This document shows, piece by piece, positions 37,643 through 47,080 of a stretch of DNA of 64,000 nt. The position numbers and the translations under genes were made by a program. The stretch covers positions 434,001 through 498,000 of the forward strand of contig NZ_OCNK01000003.1 of assembly GCF_900230285.1 (NCBI RefSeq), read 5' to 3'. The number at the start of each line of letters is the position of its first letter. The stretch's first letter is position 1. This stretch comes from Blastococcus haudaquaticus. Its GTDB lineage: Bacteria > Actinomycetota > Actinomycetes > Mycobacteriales > Geodermatophilaceae. A model generated the notes under the pieces. The model was not told where the DNA came from. It made no database searches and worked only from the letters and a program-made list of their open reading frames with translations.

Positions 37643-38944
37643 ATGACCCTGACCGCACCCGGATCGACCCAGGCGGATTCTTCAGCCGGTGGTCCCGTGT
37701 CCCCCTGTCCCGCCCGCGGCCTGGTGTGCCGCAACTGCGGGGCCACGTTCGGCCTGATCGCCGAGCACGCCTGCGCCGAGTGCTTCGGCCCGTTGGAGGT
37801 CGACTACGACCCCGAGCTCATGCGGGCGGTGACCCGGGAGCAGATCGAAGCGGGCCCGCAGAACATCTGGCGCTACGCCGGCCTCCTGCCGGTCGGCCAG
37901 GACCCGGCCTCCCGCGTCAGCCTCGACCCCGGCCTGACCCCGCTGGTGCGCGCCGACCGGCTGGCCGCCGAGCTCGGCCTGACCGGCGGGCTGTGGGTGA
38001 AGGACGACTCGGCGAACCCGACCCACTCCTTCAAGGACCGCGTGGTGTCGCTCGCCGCGACGGCGGCGAAGGGCCTCGGCTACCGCAAGATCGCCGCCGC
38101 CTCGACGGGCAACCTGGCCAACTCCGTCGCCGCGCACGCCGCCCGCGTCGGCATCCCCTCCTTCGTCTTCATCCCGAGCGACCTCGAGCCCGGCAAGGTC
38201 GTGCAGTCGGCGGTCTACGGCCAGACGCTCGTCGCCGTCGACGGCTCGTACGACGACGTCAACCGGCTGACCAGCGAGCTCGCCGAGACCGACGAGTTCG
38301 AGGACACCGCCTTCGTCAACCAGAACGTCCGGCCCTACTACGCCGAGGGCTCCAAGACGATGGGCTACGAGATCGCCGAGCAGCTCGGCTGGCGGATCCC
38401 GGCCCAGGTCGTCATCCCGATGGCGTCGGGCTCGCTGCTCACCAAGGTCGACAAGGCGTTCCGCGAGCTGACCGCCGCCGGCATCGTCGAGGCGACCGAG
38501 TGGACGATCTTCGGTGCCCAGTCGGCCGGCTGCGACCCGATCGCCACGGCCTTCGACAACGGCTGGGACGTCGTCAAGCCGGTGAAGCCGACCGGCATCG
38601 CCAAGTCGCTCAACATCGGCAACCCCGCCGACGGCCCCTACGCCCTCGACGCCATCCGGCGCACCGGGGGCTCGGTCGGCCGGGTGGGCGACGACGAGAT
38701 CGTGCAGGGCATCCGCGACCTCGCCCGCACCACCGGTGTCTTCGCCGAGACCGCCGGCGGGGTCACCATCGCGGTGCTCCGCCAGCTGGTCGAGAACGGC
38801 CGGCTCGACCCGGCCAAGGAGACCGTCGTCCTCAACACGGGGGAGGGCCTCAAGACCCTCGATCCGCTCGAGCCGGTCGTCGGTCCGACCCACCGGGTGG
38901 AGCCCTCCCTGAAGTCCGTGCGGGCGTCGGGTCTGATCGCCTGA
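37643..38944 (+). CDS. thrC: Threonine synthase
   Basis: PLP enzyme converting O-phosphohomoserine to threonine. The 433-residue protein has an N-terminal zinc-ribbon-like segment (CRNCG...CAECFG, about 30-52). The PLP-lysine motif is NPTHSFKDRVVSLA (about 128-141), the phosphate-binding loop ASTGNLANSVAAHA, and ASGSLLTKV and the C-terminal LNTGEGLK also fit. ATG 37643 has GAGGAGG inside the riboswitch P1. O-phosphohomoserine is the branch point between threonine and methionine, so control by SAM would tie threonine synthesis to methionine/SAM status. Confidence 0.94.
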   Translation: MTLTAPGSTQADSSAGGPVSPCPARGLVCRNCGATFGLIAEHACAECFGPLEVDYDPELMRAVTREQIEAGPQNIWRYAGLLPVGQDPASRVSLDPGLTPLVRADRLAAELGLTGGLWVKDDSANPTHSFKDRVVSLAATAAKGLGYRKIAAASTGNLANSVAAHAARVGIPSFVFIPSDLEPGKVVQSAVYGQTLVAVDGSYDDVNRLTSELAETDEFEDTAFVNQNVRPYYAEGSKTMGYEIAEQLGWRIPAQVVIPMASGSLLTKVDKAFRELTAAGIVEATEWTIFGAQSAGCDPIATAFDNGWDVVKPVKPTGIAKSLNIGNPADGPYALDAIRRTGGSVGRVGDDEIVQGIRDLARTTGVFAETAGGVTIAVLRQLVENGRLDPAKETVVLNTGEGLKTLDPLEPVVGPTHRVEPSLKSVRASGLIA

Positions 38945-39115
38945 GCTGGGGTTTCCCGGTCCGGTATCGGTCCTGCATCGAACTACCGCCACCAGGCCGT
39001 TCCTGATGTACGTTCCGCGCGGTTCCGGTTCCATGTTCGTGATCGACGGGCGGAAGAGCTAGACCCGGTTCCCCGATCAGAGGAACCGTCCGTCCGCACG
39101 AACGTGGGAGCACAC

Positions 39116-39316
39116 GTGGCACAGGGCACCGTGAAGTGGTTCAACGCCGAGAAGGGCTTCGGCTTCATCGCCGTCGACGGCGGCCAGGACGTCTTCGTCC
39201 ACTACTCGGCCATCCAGATGGACGGGTACAAGAGCCTCGAAGAGGGCCAGCGGGTCAACTTCGAGGTCGTCCAGGGCGCCAAGGGCCCGCAGGCGGACGG
39301 CGTCACCGCCGCCTGA
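39116..39316 (+). CDS. Cold-shock protein (CspA family)
   Basis: A 66-residue single-domain cold-shock protein with both RNA-binding motifs: [15 protein letters not shown] (RNP1) and VFVHYSAI (RNP2). It acts as an RNA chaperone. GTG 39116 has GGGAG upstream. The 171-nt region before it holds a hairpin (CGGTTCC 39066-39072 with GGAACCG 39082-39088) just above the ribosome-binding site, as in long csp leaders that control translation. A terminator follows. Confidence 0.96.
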   Translation: MAQGTVKWFNAEKGFGFIAVDGGQDVFVHYSAIQMDGYKSLEEGQRVNFEVVQGAKGPQADGVTAA

Positions 39317-39331
39317 GACACCGGCGCTGCC

Positions 39332-39366
39332 CGAGGCCCGGTCCCCGTCGAGGGGGCCGGGCCTCG
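39332..39366 (+). terminator. Terminator after the cold-shock gene
   Basis: CGAGGCCCGG(T)CCCC (39332-39346) pairs with GGGGGCCGGGCCTCG (39352-39366) around a 5-nt loop, followed by GTCGTTT. It isolates the gene from groEL. Confidence 0.88.
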
Positions 39367-39410
39367 GTCGTTTCCCGACCCCGGAACAAGGGCCCCGGCA
39401 CCCCCCGTTC

Positions 39411-39435
39411 TTGCACTCGCAGGGGTCGAGTGCCA
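39411..39435 (+). promoter_or_regulatory. CIRCE operator 1 (HrcA site) upstream of groEL
   Basis: TTGCACTC-N9-GAGTGCCA, 7 of 8 positions paired, fits the CIRCE consensus of the heat-shock repressor HrcA. Confidence 0.9.
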
Positions 39436-39439
39436 GACT
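39411..39439 (+). promoter_or_regulatory. Probable groEL promoter overlapping CIRCE 1
   Basis: TTGCAC (39411-39416) and CAGACT (39434-39439) are separated by 17 bp and lie within the first operator, so HrcA bound there would exclude RNA polymerase. Confidence 0.6.
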
Positions 39440-39445
39440 CGTTTC

Positions 39446-39470
39446 TGGCACTCGGGGCTCCTGAGTGCCA
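39446..39470 (+). promoter_or_regulatory. CIRCE operator 2 (HrcA site) upstream of groEL
   Basis: TGGCACTC-N9-GAGTGCCA is a perfect 8-bp inverted repeat with the CIRCE spacing. Its centre is 35 bp downstream of that of CIRCE 1 and it lies in the transcribed leader if the promoter call is right. Confidence 0.95.
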
Positions 39471-39488
39471 ATTCGGTCGGAACGGTGA

Positions 39489-41219
<1,731 letters not shown>

Positions 41220-41222
41220 TGA

Positions 41223-41282
41223 AGGACCCCGTCCTCCCCACCCCTCGCTAGCTCGGGGCGGGGCCCGGGACGGGGCCGTTCC
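41223..41282 (+). terminator. groEL terminator, AAGGACCCC family
   Basis: Outer stem CCCCGTCC (41227-41234) with GGACGGGG (41268-41275) and an inner stem CCCC-ACCCC with GGGG-CGGGG (41236-41244/41255-41263). It begins GAAGGACCCC like the hairpins at 17996 and 27540. Confidence 0.8.
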
Positions 41283-41364
41283 ATCGCCTCACCTCCGGCA
41301 GGGGCGGTCCGCTTCGGCGGGCCGCCCCTGTCGGCGTTCCGGGGCCACCCTGGGCCGCGACCGT

Positions 41365-41425
41365 GATCAGCACTGCTCCAGCGGGGTCTCCGCGGCGGCG
41401 AGGCCCCGATGGAGCAGTGCTGATC
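41365..41425. repeat. 61-bp intergenic palindrome (26-nt arms, 9-nt loop)
   Basis: Left arm 41365-41390 and right arm 41400-41425 match at 24 of 26 positions, including a perfect outer 16 bp (GATCAGCACTGCTCCA). It lies between convergent groEL and the VOC gene. The same 26+9+26 layout occurs at 54957-55017 with different sequence. Confidence 0.9.
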
Positions 41426-41458
41426 TCCAGGACGGCGCTGTGCAGGACGCGCTGGCGG

Positions 41459-41845
41459 TCAGTCCTCCGGGGCGAAGACGCAGAACTCGTTGCCCTCCGG
41501 ATCGGCGAGGACGTCCCACTCGATCTCGTCGTCCTGCGCCCGCACCATCGTGGCGCCGGCCGACAGCAGCGGCCACGTCTCACCGACGACGTCGAAGTGC
41601 ATGCGGTTCTTGACGATCTTCGGCTCGATCACCGGCACGATCCAGATGAGCGGCCCCTCACCGGTGGGGTCGACGATCGGCACCGGCCAGTCGCGCGGAC
41701 GCGGCTCGTCCTCCTCCGGCGTCGCGGCGTCCTCGAGCTCGTCACGGCGGACGTAGCCGAGCGCGGCGCACCACCAGTCGGCCAGGGCCTGGTGGTCGCG
41801 GGCGTCGAGGCAGAGGTCCTTGAACCGCACGGGTGCGTCAGCCAT
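41459..41845 (-). CDS. VOC (glyoxalase/bleomycin-resistance fold) family protein
   Basis: A 128-residue single VOC domain: VRFKDLCLDARDHQALADWW at the start, RMHFDVVGETWPLL in the middle, and the closing VLADPEGNEFCVFAP. The metal ligands (His and Glu in these strands) look present. Substrate unknown. ATG 41845 has TACCCT 8 nt upstream, suggesting a leaderless start. Its start codon overlaps an in-frame ATG of the divergent DUF72 gene. Confidence 0.88.
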   Translation of the reverse strand: MADAPVRFKDLCLDARDHQALADWWCAALGYVRRDELEDAATPEEDEPRPRDWPVPIVDPTGEGPLIWIVPVIEPKIVKNRMHFDVVGETWPLLSAGATMVRAQDDEIEWDVLADPEGNEFCVFAPED

Positions 41846-41870
41846 GACTGCGCAGGGTAGGCGGCACCCC

Positions 41871-42677
41871 GTGACCGTGATCATCGGGACCTCGGGCTGG
41901 CAGTACCGCGACTGGCGCGGGCTCTTCTATCCGCAGAAGCTGCCTCAGCGCCTGTGGCTGGAGCACCACGCCGAGTTCTTCGCGACGGTCGAGAGCAACA
42001 ACGCCTTCTACCGGCTCCCCGAGCGCGAGACGTTCGTGAAGTGGCGCGAGCGCACCCCGCCGGACTACCGGTGGGCGGTGAAGGCCAGCCGCTTCCTCAC
42101 CCACATCAAGCGGCTGCGTGAACCCGAGGAGCCCGTCGCCCGGCTGATGGGCCGCGCCGAGGGGCTCGAGCAGCGGCTCGACACGATCCTGCTGCAGCTG
42201 CCACCGACCCTCAAGGCCGACGCCGACCTGCTCCGCGACTGCCTCGCCCAGTTCCCCGGCGGCACCCGCGTCGCCGTCGAACCGCGGCACGACAGCTGGT
42301 GGACCGACGACATCCGCGCCCTGCTGGAGCGCTACGGCGCCGCCCTGTGCTGGGCCGACCGCGACGAGCAGCCCGTCGCCCCGCTCTGGCGGACCGCCGA
42401 CTGGGGCTACCTGCGCTTCCACCACGGCTTCGAGGCGTGGCGCTACCGGCCGGAGACGCTGCAGCTCTGGGCCGACCGGCTGGCAACGACCTACGGCGAC
42501 GAGGACGTCCTCGTGTACTTCAACAACGACCCCGGGTGCGCGGCGATCATCGACGCCGTCCACTTCGCCGACGCCGTCCGCCGGACCGGGGGGACGCCGA
42601 CCCGCGTCCCGACCGCCGCCCAGGCGCTCGGCGAGGCGTGGGCGGAGGGGCAGAAGACGCCCGGGGTGCCGGTCTAG
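41871..42677 (+). CDS. DUF72 family TIM-barrel protein
   Basis: A 268-residue DUF72 protein: VIIGTSGWQYRDWRGLFYP start, VESNNAFYRLPERETFVKW, FAVKASRF-like WAVKASRFLTHIKRL, and the late YFNNDPGCAAIIDA. The family is a TIM-barrel of unknown biochemical role. GTG 41871 directly precedes the conserved start. ATG 41844 is an in-frame alternative that would overlap the divergent VOC start. The stop overlaps the convergent oxidoreductase stop by 4 bp. Confidence 0.9.
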   Translation: MTVIIGTSGWQYRDWRGLFYPQKLPQRLWLEHHAEFFATVESNNAFYRLPERETFVKWRERTPPDYRWAVKASRFLTHIKRLREPEEPVARLMGRAEGLEQRLDTILLQLPPTLKADADLLRDCLAQFPGGTRVAVEPRHDSWWTDDIRALLERYGAALCWADRDEQPVAPLWRTADWGYLRFHHGFEAWRYRPETLQLWADRLATTYGDEDVLVYFNNDPGCAAIIDAVHFADAVRRTGGTPTRVPTAAQALGEAWAEGQKTPGVPV

Positions 42678-43669
42678 CCGACCTCCGGCGCCTCCGCGTG
42701 CCGGACGCCGAGCTGCTCGGCGGCCTCCCCGAGGAGCGTCTGGACGGCGAGGGTGTCGGCCAGCGGCATGACCGCGCTCTCGCCGCGGCCCGCCCGCACG
42801 CCCTCGGTCACCTCGATCAGCTCGTGCGAGTACCCGGCGCCCAGCGGCGGGCGGGTGATCGTCTCCGGCTCCGCCCCGGCGCGGTGCAGCACGATCGCGT
42901 GCGGGTGGTGGAAGCGCGGCGGGACGTCGATCCAGCCCGTCGTCCCGAAGATGCGCGCTTGACCGGGCAGTGCGTTGCGCAGCGACGTCATCAGGGTCGC
43001 CGTGCGCCCGTCGCCGTGGTCGAGCAGCAGCGAGGCCTCCGCGTCGGCGCCCGAGGGGAACAGCGACCCGGCGGCGACCAGGCGCTCGGGCGTCCCGAGC
43101 AGCATCTGGGCGAAGGACACGACGTAGACGCCGAGGTCGAGCAGCGCGCCACCCCCGAGCGCGAGGTCGAAGAGCCGGTCGGCCGGGTCGTACTCGCGGG
43201 CCACCCCGAGGTCGGCCTGCACCGACCGGACCTCACCGATCGCGCCGTCGGCGATCAGCTCGCGGGCGGCGACGACGGCCGGCTGGAAGCGGGTCCACAT
43301 CGCCTCCATGACGAAGGAGCCGGTCTCGCGCGCCAGGTCGACGACCTCGGTCGCGCCCGCGGTGGTCGCGGTGAAGGACTTCTCGACCAGCAGCGCCTTG
43401 CCGGCCCGCAGTGCCGCCAGCGCGATCGCGTGGTGCTGGGGGTGCGGGGTGGCGATGTAGAGGACGTCGACGTCGGGGTCGGCGACGATCTCCGCGTAGG
43501 ACCCGTGCGCCCGGTCGATGCCGTGCCGGTCGGCGAAGGCCTGCGCGCGGTCCTGCGAGCGGGACGCGACGGCGACGACGCGGGCGCCGTCGACCAGCGG
43601 GAAGTCCTGGACGACGCTCTCGGCGATGCGCCCCGGCCCGACGATGCCCCAGCGGATGTCAGCAGTCAC
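42674..43669 (-). CDS. Gfo/Idh/MocA family oxidoreductase
   Basis: A 331-residue NAD(P)-dependent oxidoreductase. The Rossmann start is IRWGIVGPGRIAESVVQDF, the active-site segment is ALLVEKSFTATTAGA (EK motif), followed by ETGSFVMEAMWTRFQPAV and the C-terminal beta-sheet domain GGGALLDLGVYVVSF. It resembles dihydrodiol/glucose-fructose-type members; substrate unknown. GTG 43669 overlaps the stop of the upstream VOC gene by 4 nt, so the two are coupled. Confidence 0.92.
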   Translation of the reverse strand: MTADIRWGIVGPGRIAESVVQDFPLVDGARVVAVASRSQDRAQAFADRHGIDRAHGSYAEIVADPDVDVLYIATPHPQHHAIALAALRAGKALLVEKSFTATTAGATEVVDLARETGSFVMEAMWTRFQPAVVAARELIADGAIGEVRSVQADLGVAREYDPADRLFDLALGGGALLDLGVYVVSFAQMLLGTPERLVAAGSLFPSGADAEASLLLDHGDGRTATLMTSLRNALPGQARIFGTTGWIDVPPRFHHPHAIVLHRAGAEPETITRPPLGAGYSHELIEVTEGVRAGRGESAVMPLADTLAVQTLLGEAAEQLGVRHAEAPEVG

Positions 43670-44028
43670 GTCCCAGACGCTAGCGGTGAGCCGAACCGGA
43701 GCAGGTTGCCGTCCGGATCGACGTGCGCGCCCTCCCGGAGGCCGTAGTCGGTGTCCACGGGCGCGCCGGTGCTCGGGACGCCGGCCCACCGGGCCGCGAG
43801 GGCGTCGGCGTCGGGCACGTGCAGGTAGGCGGCAGCGGCGGTGCGCAGCGGGTCGTGATCAGCGGTCACCACCAGGTGCAGCTCGACGCCGGCCATGGCC
43901 GCGAAGCCATAGCCCTCGTCGTGCCGGCTCACCACGCAGCCGAGGGCGGCGTAGTGCTCCAGGGCACGGTCCAGGTCGGTCACTGGGAAGATCGGCGAGA
44001 CGCGGACGTCCGGGTGGTTGGAGCACAT
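43666..44028 (-). CDS. VOC family protein (bleomycin-resistance-like)
   Basis: A 120-residue VOC domain: VRVSPIFPVTDLDRALEHYAALG, GFAAMAGVELHLVV, and the end segment YGLREGAHVDPDGNLLRFG that is typical of bleomycin-resistance-like proteins. ATG 44028 is only 18 bp from the divergent DUF4031 start. It is coupled to the downstream oxidoreductase. A real resistance role is not implied. Confidence 0.87.
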   Translation of the reverse strand: MCSNHPDVRVSPIFPVTDLDRALEHYAALGCVVSRHDEGYGFAAMAGVELHLVVTADHDPLRTAAAAYLHVPDADALAARWAGVPSTGAPVDTDYGLREGAHVDPDGNLLRFGSPLASGT

Positions 44029-44046
44029 GCGGGGCAGACTGCCACC
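44029..44046. promoter_or_regulatory. Overlapping divergent leaderless promoters
   Basis: Between two divergent start codons, the palindrome GGCAGACTGCC (44033-44043) gives CAGACT on the plus strand (6 nt before GTG 44047) and CAGTCT on the minus strand (7 nt before ATG 44028). Both fit -10 positions for leaderless messages. Confidence 0.4.
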
Positions 44047-44319
44047 GTGACGGTCCTGATCGACACCCCCGTGTGGCCCTGGCGGGGGCGGCGCTGGTCG
44101 CACCTGGTCAGCGACGTCTCCTACGAGGAGCTGCACGCCTTCGTCGAGGCCGAGCTGGGCATCCCGCGGCGGGCGTTCCAGGGCGACCACTACGACATCC
44201 CCGAGGACCTCTACGACGTCGCCGTCGCGGCAGGCGCCCAGCCGGTCGGGGCGCGGGAGCTGCTCAGCCGGCTGATGGGCGCCGGGCTGCGGCTCAGGAA
44301 GATCCGGCGCGGCGTCTGA
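44047..44319 (+). CDS. DUF4031 domain protein
   Basis: A 90-residue protein of the DUF4031 family: VTVLIDTPVWPWRGRRWSHL, DVSYEELHAFVEAELGIPRR and FQGDHYDIPEDLYDVAVAAG. Function unknown. GTG 44047 is used. The last 26 bp overlap the 3' end of the convergent HD-domain gene. Confidence 0.88.
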   Translation: MTVLIDTPVWPWRGRRWSHLVSDVSYEELHAFVEAELGIPRRAFQGDHYDIPEDLYDVAVAAGAQPVGARELLSRLMGAGLRLRKIRRGV

Positions 44320-44920
44320 GCAGCACCAGCTCGGCGCTCATGTTCGCCCGGGCGGTCGGCGTCCACGGCTGCGCAGCGGCCGTCCGGTACAGCGTCGGCA
44401 GCGCGAGCAGGTGCTCGAGGACGGCGATCCGACCGGTGGTGAACTCCTCGTCGGAGAGGTGCCCGTACTCCTCCCGGACGGCCGAGGCGTACGCGGCGTA
44501 GGCCTCCGGGGGGCCGGCCAGGACGGCGAGGTCGGCGTCGCAGAGCACCGCGCCGTTCTCGTCGTCCGCGGCGGCGTCGTGCCCGGCCGTGAGCAGCACG
44601 AGGCGCTCCACCTCGGCCAGCAGCTCGTCCGGGACCAGCCCGCGGAGTCCGGCCCGGGCGCGCTGGGCGCTGACGTCCTCGTTGTCGGTGCGCTCGGGGT
44701 CGTAGACGACGTCGTGGTACCAGGCGGCCAGCCGGACGGCGGCCAGGTCCCCGGAGCCCAGCTGGCCGACCAGCCCGAGGACGGCGGCCAGGTGCGCGAG
44801 GTCGTGGTAGCGCCGGTGCGGCTCGCTCCACGCCGCCACGACGGCCGCCCACTCCGTCCGCGACGTGGGGGAGTCGCCGGCGAGCTCCGCCCACGCCTCG
44901 AAGCTCACCAGCCCGGTCAT
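44294..44920 (-). CDS. HD-domain metal-dependent phosphohydrolase
   Basis: A 208-residue HD-superfamily protein. Metal ligands are visible in RRYHDLAHLAAVLG, LAAWYHDVVYDPERTDNE (HD) and LCDADLAVLAGP. It resembles predicted metal-dependent HD hydrolases acting on nucleotides. ATG 44920 overlaps the stop of the upstream M20 gene (ATGA), so it is coupled to it. Confidence 0.88.
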   Translation of the reverse strand: MTGLVSFEAWAELAGDSPTSRTEWAAVVAAWSEPHRRYHDLAHLAAVLGLVGQLGSGDLAAVRLAAWYHDVVYDPERTDNEDVSAQRARAGLRGLVPDELLAEVERLVLLTAGHDAAADDENGAVLCDADLAVLAGPPEAYAAYASAVREEYGHLSDEEFTTGRIAVLEHLLALPTLYRTAAAQPWTPTARANMSAELVLLRRRAGSS

Positions 44921-46221
44921 CGCACGCCGCAGGTGCGCAGGGTCAGCAGTGCGAACGCGCGCGCCGCCGTCACCACCTCGTCCACCGGCACCTTCTCGAG
45001 CGGGCCGTGGGCGAGGTGGAGATCGCCTGGGCCGTAGTGCAGCGTCGGGATCCCGGCGGCGGCGTACAGGCGCAGGTCGCTGCCCGCGGCGATGGCCCGC
45101 TCCTCCGCCGTCCCGCCCCCCGCGTCGGCGACGGCCGCCCGGACGGCGGGCAGCAGCGCGTGGCCGGCCGGCAGCTGACCGCTGGCGAAGGCGCCACCGA
45201 TCCAGCTGAGCCGCACCGGGTGGCTTGCCAGCCAGGCGTCGCCGGCGCAGATGTCGGCCAGCCGGGTCTCGAACGCCGCCCGCGCGACGGCCACGGGCTC
45301 GCCGACGCGGACGCCGTACCGGCCCTCGGCGACGAGCCGGTCGGGCACCGAGCTGGCCCAGTCCCCGGCCTGCACCCGGCCGATGGAGAGCCCGTACGGG
45401 AAGCGGGCGTCGCCGAAGCGGGGATCGGTGTCCCGCTGCCGCTCGGCCTCGAACGCCTGCAGGCCGGCGTGCACCAGCGCGAACTTCTCCACGGCACTGA
45501 CACCCCGGTCGCGCATCGCGGCGTGCGCGGCGTGGCCCTCGACCTCGAGCCGGAAGGTGAGCGCGCCGGCGTTGGCGGTGACGACGGCGCGGGCGGTCGG
45601 CTCGGGGATGACGCAGACGTCGCCGCCGTGCCCGCGCCGCAGCGTCGCCCAGGCGCCGAGCCCGCCGTCCTCCTCGCCGACGACGCCGTGCAGGGCGACC
45701 GGCCGGACCAGCCGCACCCCCGCCGTCCGGACGGCGGCGAGCGCGGCCAGGGCGGACACGACGCCGGCCTTCATGTCGCACGCCCCGCGGCCGTGCAGGT
45801 GCCCGCCGACGATGCGCGGCACGAACGGGTCGCCGTCCCACAGGCTCAGGTCGCCGGGCGGGACGACGTCGGTGTGCCCGGAGAGCACCAGCGCCGGCCG
45901 GCCGGTCTCGGCGGCGGGCAGCGTGCCCACGACGCCCCAGGCCTCGGTTCGCTGGACCTCCTGGCCGGGAGCGTCGGGGTCCGCGGCGGCCTCGGCCAGG
46001 TCGATCTGCCAGGTGTCGACGTCGCAGCCCAGCTCGTCGAGCCAGCCGGCCAGCTGGTGCTGCACCTCGGACTCCGCCGGTGAGCCGCCGACCGACGGGA
46101 CCGCCACCATCGCCGACAGCCGGTCGACCACCCAGGTCTCGTCCACGGCCTCGAGGACCCGCGCCTCCAGGTCGGTCAGATGGGTGACGTCGGCCCCGCC
46201 GGGGACCATGGCCGCGGACAT
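44917..46221 (-). CDS. M20-family metallopeptidase/deacylase (ArgE/DapE type)
   Basis: A 434-residue zinc enzyme. SGHTDVVPPG (first ligand His, catalytic Asp), GRGACDMKAGVV (bridging Asp), GEEDGGLGAW (catalytic and ligand Glu) and the dimerisation lid (AGALTFRLEVEGHAAHA) are all present, as is the late His in TLHYGPGDLHLAHGP. It removes acyl or aminoacyl groups from amino acids or peptides; the substrate is not known. ATG 46221 has CAGACT 6 nt upstream on its strand, a probable leaderless start. ATG 46209 is an alternative. Confidence 0.92.
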   Translation of the reverse strand: MSAAMVPGGADVTHLTDLEARVLEAVDETWVVDRLSAMVAVPSVGGSPAESEVQHQLAGWLDELGCDVDTWQIDLAEAAADPDAPGQEVQRTEAWGVVGTLPAAETGRPALVLSGHTDVVPPGDLSLWDGDPFVPRIVGGHLHGRGACDMKAGVVSALAALAAVRTAGVRLVRPVALHGVVGEEDGGLGAWATLRRGHGGDVCVIPEPTARAVVTANAGALTFRLEVEGHAAHAAMRDRGVSAVEKFALVHAGLQAFEAERQRDTDPRFGDARFPYGLSIGRVQAGDWASSVPDRLVAEGRYGVRVGEPVAVARAAFETRLADICAGDAWLASHPVRLSWIGGAFASGQLPAGHALLPAVRAAVADAGGGTAEERAIAAGSDLRLYAAAGIPTLHYGPGDLHLAHGPLEKVPVDEVVTAARAFALLTLRTCGVR

Positions 46222-46281
46222 GGGCGGAGTCTGGCACGCGCCGTCGCCCGGTCCGTCCCGCCCCCGGCCGGGTGCGGGCGC

Positions 46282-46287
46282 TAGCTT
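46282..46287 (+). promoter_or_regulatory. Putative -10 box (TAGCTT)
   Basis: TAGCTT lies 7 nt before GTG 46295, consistent with a leaderless transcript of the scramblase-like gene. Confidence 0.4.
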
Positions 46288-46294
46288 GACCGCC

Positions 46295-47080
46295 GTGACG
46301 CAGCCTCCTCCGCCGCCCGGTTGGTACCCCGATCCCGCCGGGAGCGGCGGGAGCCGCTGGTGGGACGGGCAGGGCTGGACCGAGCACCTCCAGCAGGCGG
46401 CCCCGCCACCCCCGCCCGTGCCCCCGTCCCCGCCGATGCCCCCGGCCCCGTCGGTTCCGCCTCCGCCCCCGCAGGGACAGGGCCCCTCGCTGTACGAGCA
46501 GCCGGTGCTCGTCGTCAGCCAGAAGACCAAGCTGATCGAGCTCACCAACGAGTACGCGGTGATGGACGGCGAGGGCCGGCAGATCGGCGCCGTCGTCCAG
46601 GTCGGGCAGAGCGGCCTGAAGAAGGCGGTGCGCTTCGTCTCCAACCTCGACCAGTTCCTGACCCACCACCTGGAGGTCCGGGACGCCCGCGGGCCGGTCC
46701 TGGTGCTCACCCGCCCGGCGAAGCTGATGAAGTCCCGGATCATCGTGCAGCGCCCCGACGGCGCGCCGATCGGCGAGATCGTCCAGGCCAACGTGTTCGG
46801 GAAGATCCGGTTCGACCTCGTGGCGAACGGCACCGTGGTCGGCGCGATCCAGGCGGAGAACTGGCGGGCCTGGGACTTCGCGGTCGTCGACGCGGCCGGT
46901 GTCGAGGTGGCCCGCATCACGAAGAAGTGGGAGGGGCTGGCCCGGACGCTGTTCACCACGGCGGACCGCTACGTGGTCCTGGTGCACTACCGGCTGCCGG
47001 AACCGCTGGCCAGCATGGTGATCGCATCGGCGCTGACCGTGGACACCGCCCTGAAGCAGGACGACCGCGGCTTCAATTAG
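46295..47080 (+). CDS. DUF2510 + phospholipid scramblase/LURP-like protein
   Basis: A 261-residue protein. The N-terminal DUF2510 motif (PGWYPDPAG...RWWDGQGWT, about 8-33) is followed by a proline-rich linker. A beta-barrel scramblase/Tubby-like C-terminal domain covers about 75-255 (QKTKLIELTNEYAVMDGEGR; PAKLMKSRIIVQRPDGAPIG; MVIASALTVDTALKQ). DUF2510 is an actinobacterial extension often at membranes. A lipid role is suggested only by the fold. GTG 46295 follows a TAGCTT box. Confidence 0.85.
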   Translation: MTQPPPPPGWYPDPAGSGGSRWWDGQGWTEHLQQAAPPPPPVPPSPPMPPAPSVPPPPPQGQGPSLYEQPVLVVSQKTKLIELTNEYAVMDGEGRQIGAVVQVGQSGLKKAVRFVSNLDQFLTHHLEVRDARGPVLVLTRPAKLMKSRIIVQRPDGAPIGEIVQANVFGKIRFDLVANGTVVGAIQAENWRAWDFAVVDAAGVEVARITKKWEGLARTLFTTADRYVVLVHYRLPEPLASMVIASALTVDTALKQDDRGFN

